Positions 63,354 to 64,000 of a DNA stretch of 64,000 nucleotides are shown piece after piece. The stretch's first letter is position 1; every line of letters begins with the position of its first letter. The notes under the pieces are model-generated. The model did not search any database. It was not told the DNA's origin and saw nothing but the letters and a program-made list of their open reading frames with translations. The translations under genes and the position numbers were made by a program. This stretch comes from Callaeas wilsoni (taxonomy: Eukaryota > Chordata > Aves > Passeriformes > Callaeidae). The stretch is taken from the NCBI GenBank assembly GCA_013398955.1, contig VWPU01002176.1, forward strand, positions 36,828 to 100,827, in the 5' to 3' direction.

Positions 63354-63371
63354 GGGAGGGGCGGGGAGGGG
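63354..63371 (+). promoter_or_regulatory. GC-box cluster / G-quadruplex motif
   Basis: Four runs of three or four G are separated by single bases (GGGAGGGGCGGGGAGGGG) on the plus strand, which is the template strand for SLIT2. The core GGGGCGGGG is a consensus Sp1/KLF site, and the four G-runs satisfy the G3+N1-7 quadruplex rule with one-base loops. It lies about 0.9 kb upstream of the SLIT2 ATG. Confidence 0.5.
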
Positions 63372-63968
63372 TGTTATTCTGCTCCCCGTGGTCTCCCGGA
63401 TACCGTGGCTTTGCTGCGGCAAAGGCACCTGATGGAAGAGGTGGGAACTGCTCAGTCCTTCCAGGTGAGGCCAGTTCAGCAGCTCCTGGGCTTGCTGCAG
63501 GAAAGGGAGCAACTTTCCTCCTCTCCCGGAGCCCCTCGAGGCACAGCGCCTCGGCAAGGGTTGGCGCCTCTTTCCCCGATCCCGCCGGTGCACCTGAGCT
63601 GTGGGTGCTGGTGCCGAACAGCCCGGCCCTCGGCTCCCTGGCGGCGGCGCTCCTCCGACGCGGAGGGAAACGGCGAAGGGGGGCGGTGGGGAGCGAGAGA
63701 ACGGAGGCGACACGCCGGGCGCCTTCCCTCGCACCCCGAGTCTTTCCGCTTGAACAATGGGATAGCACCGCCGCTCGCAGGCCGGCCGGCTCTCCTCCCC
63801 GCCGCAAGGTGCCTGCCGCCGAAAGTGCTCCCCGAGCGCGGCCACCAGCCGAACGAGCCGCCGGCACCTCGCCCAGAGCTCCCCACGCGGCCGCCCGGCA
63901 CCCCCCTCCCTGCCCGGCGCGGCGCCCCTCGCCCGCTCCCACGGAGCCGGGAGCACCCCACGCGCCGC

Positions 63969-63978
63969 CCTATATAGG
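63969..63978 (-). promoter_or_regulatory. Palindromic CCTATATAGG: TATA-like / CArG box
   Basis: The ten bases fit the SRF consensus CC(A/T)6GG exactly, contain TATATA, and are their own reverse complement. They sit alone in an otherwise very GC-rich stretch. They could act as a TATA element for the minus-strand SLIT2 transcript, as an SRF site, or as a TATA element for an antisense transcript leaving the window. Function is inferred. Confidence 0.45.
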
Positions 63979-64000
63979 GCCGGCCTGGCCGCGCCCCCCC

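Larger units (their letters stand above)
61640..64000. promoter_or_regulatory. SLIT2: CpG island spanning SLIT2 promoter, exon 1 and start of intron 1
   Basis: GC content and CG dinucleotide density rise sharply at about 61640 and stay high to the right edge, with a dip at about 63030-63190. The island covers the 5' flank, the 5' UTR, all of exon 1 and about 640 bp of intron 1. This is the usual setting of a developmental gene promoter, and human SLIT2 is likewise driven from a CpG island that is often methylated in tumours (established knowledge). The island appears to continue beyond the window. Confidence 0.9.
62453..64000 (-). promoter_or_regulatory. SLIT2: SLIT2 5' UTR and proximal promoter (transcription start not fixed)
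   Basis: This sequence lies upstream of the start codon in gene direction. It must hold the 5' UTR of exon 1 and the core promoter, but sequence alone does not place the start site. Visible elements are a GC-box/G-quadruplex at 63354-63371 and a TATA/CArG palindrome at 63969-63978. If that palindrome acts as the TATA box, transcription would start near 63940 and give a roughly 1.5-kb 5' UTR unless it is spliced, so a start closer to the ATG is at least as likely. Overlapping open frames here on both strands are products of GC-rich composition. Confidence 0.7.

Noticed and set aside
63190..63977. Several 160-250-codon frames on both strands near the right edge
   Set aside because: Mutually overlapping frames in GC-rich promoter sequence, with low-complexity Arg/Gly/Pro/Ala peptides and no domain.
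1..64000. tRNA, rRNA, CRISPR or bacterial-type operon features
   Set aside because: None seen. The sequence is vertebrate intron and promoter, so such features are not expected, and no cloverleaf or array pattern was visible.

Overview
The window is vertebrate nuclear DNA, most likely from a bird. It is AT-rich and intron-dominated. Its recognisable interspersed repeats are CR1 LINE copies, most of them short or decayed, plus one retroviral solo LTR. I saw no mammalian SINEs (no Alu or B1). CR1 also occurs in turtles and crocodilians, so 'bird' is an inference, supported by compact early introns. I cannot name the species.

The window holds one recognisable gene: the 5' end of SLIT2, on the minus strand and read from right to left. 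Exon 1 (coding 62277-62452) encodes the start, signal peptide and LRR N-terminal cap. Exons 2 (60439-60510), 3 (59129-59200) and 4 (42055-42126) are each exactly 72 bp. Each encodes one 24-residue leucine-rich repeat, each starts and ends in phase 2, and each is followed by the same donor CT|GTAAGT. Together they give about 130 codons of the secreted axon-guidance and angiogenesis ligand Slit2, all within the first Robo-related LRR domain (D1). Exon 5 was not found, so intron 4 is at least 42 kb and runs off the left edge.

Layout. 62453-64000: CpG-rich 5' flank and 5' UTR with a palindromic CArG/TATA-like box at the far right edge and a G-quadruplex/GC-box. 61640-62276: GC-rich start of intron 1. 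60511-62276, 59201-60438 and 42127-59128: introns 1-3. Intron 3 carries a decayed CR1 copy split by a 460-bp solo LTR with a 6-bp target-site duplication (49501-49960). 1-42054: intron 4, mostly featureless AT-rich sequence with CR1 fragments near 3.2, 12.1-13.0 and 35.7 kb.

The most unusual non-repeat element is an isolated CpG cluster at about 38.16-38.34 kb inside intron 4. It ends in a perfect RFX X-box (GTNRCCNNRGYAAC) and carries a GC3-biased open frame. It could be an internal promoter, an enhancer, or an unannotated exon. Other candidates are an exon-like open segment with a consensus donor near 25.4 kb and two strong small hairpins (15.36 and 25.71 kb). Most other short open frames look like chance or shadows of CR1 and GC-rich sequence.
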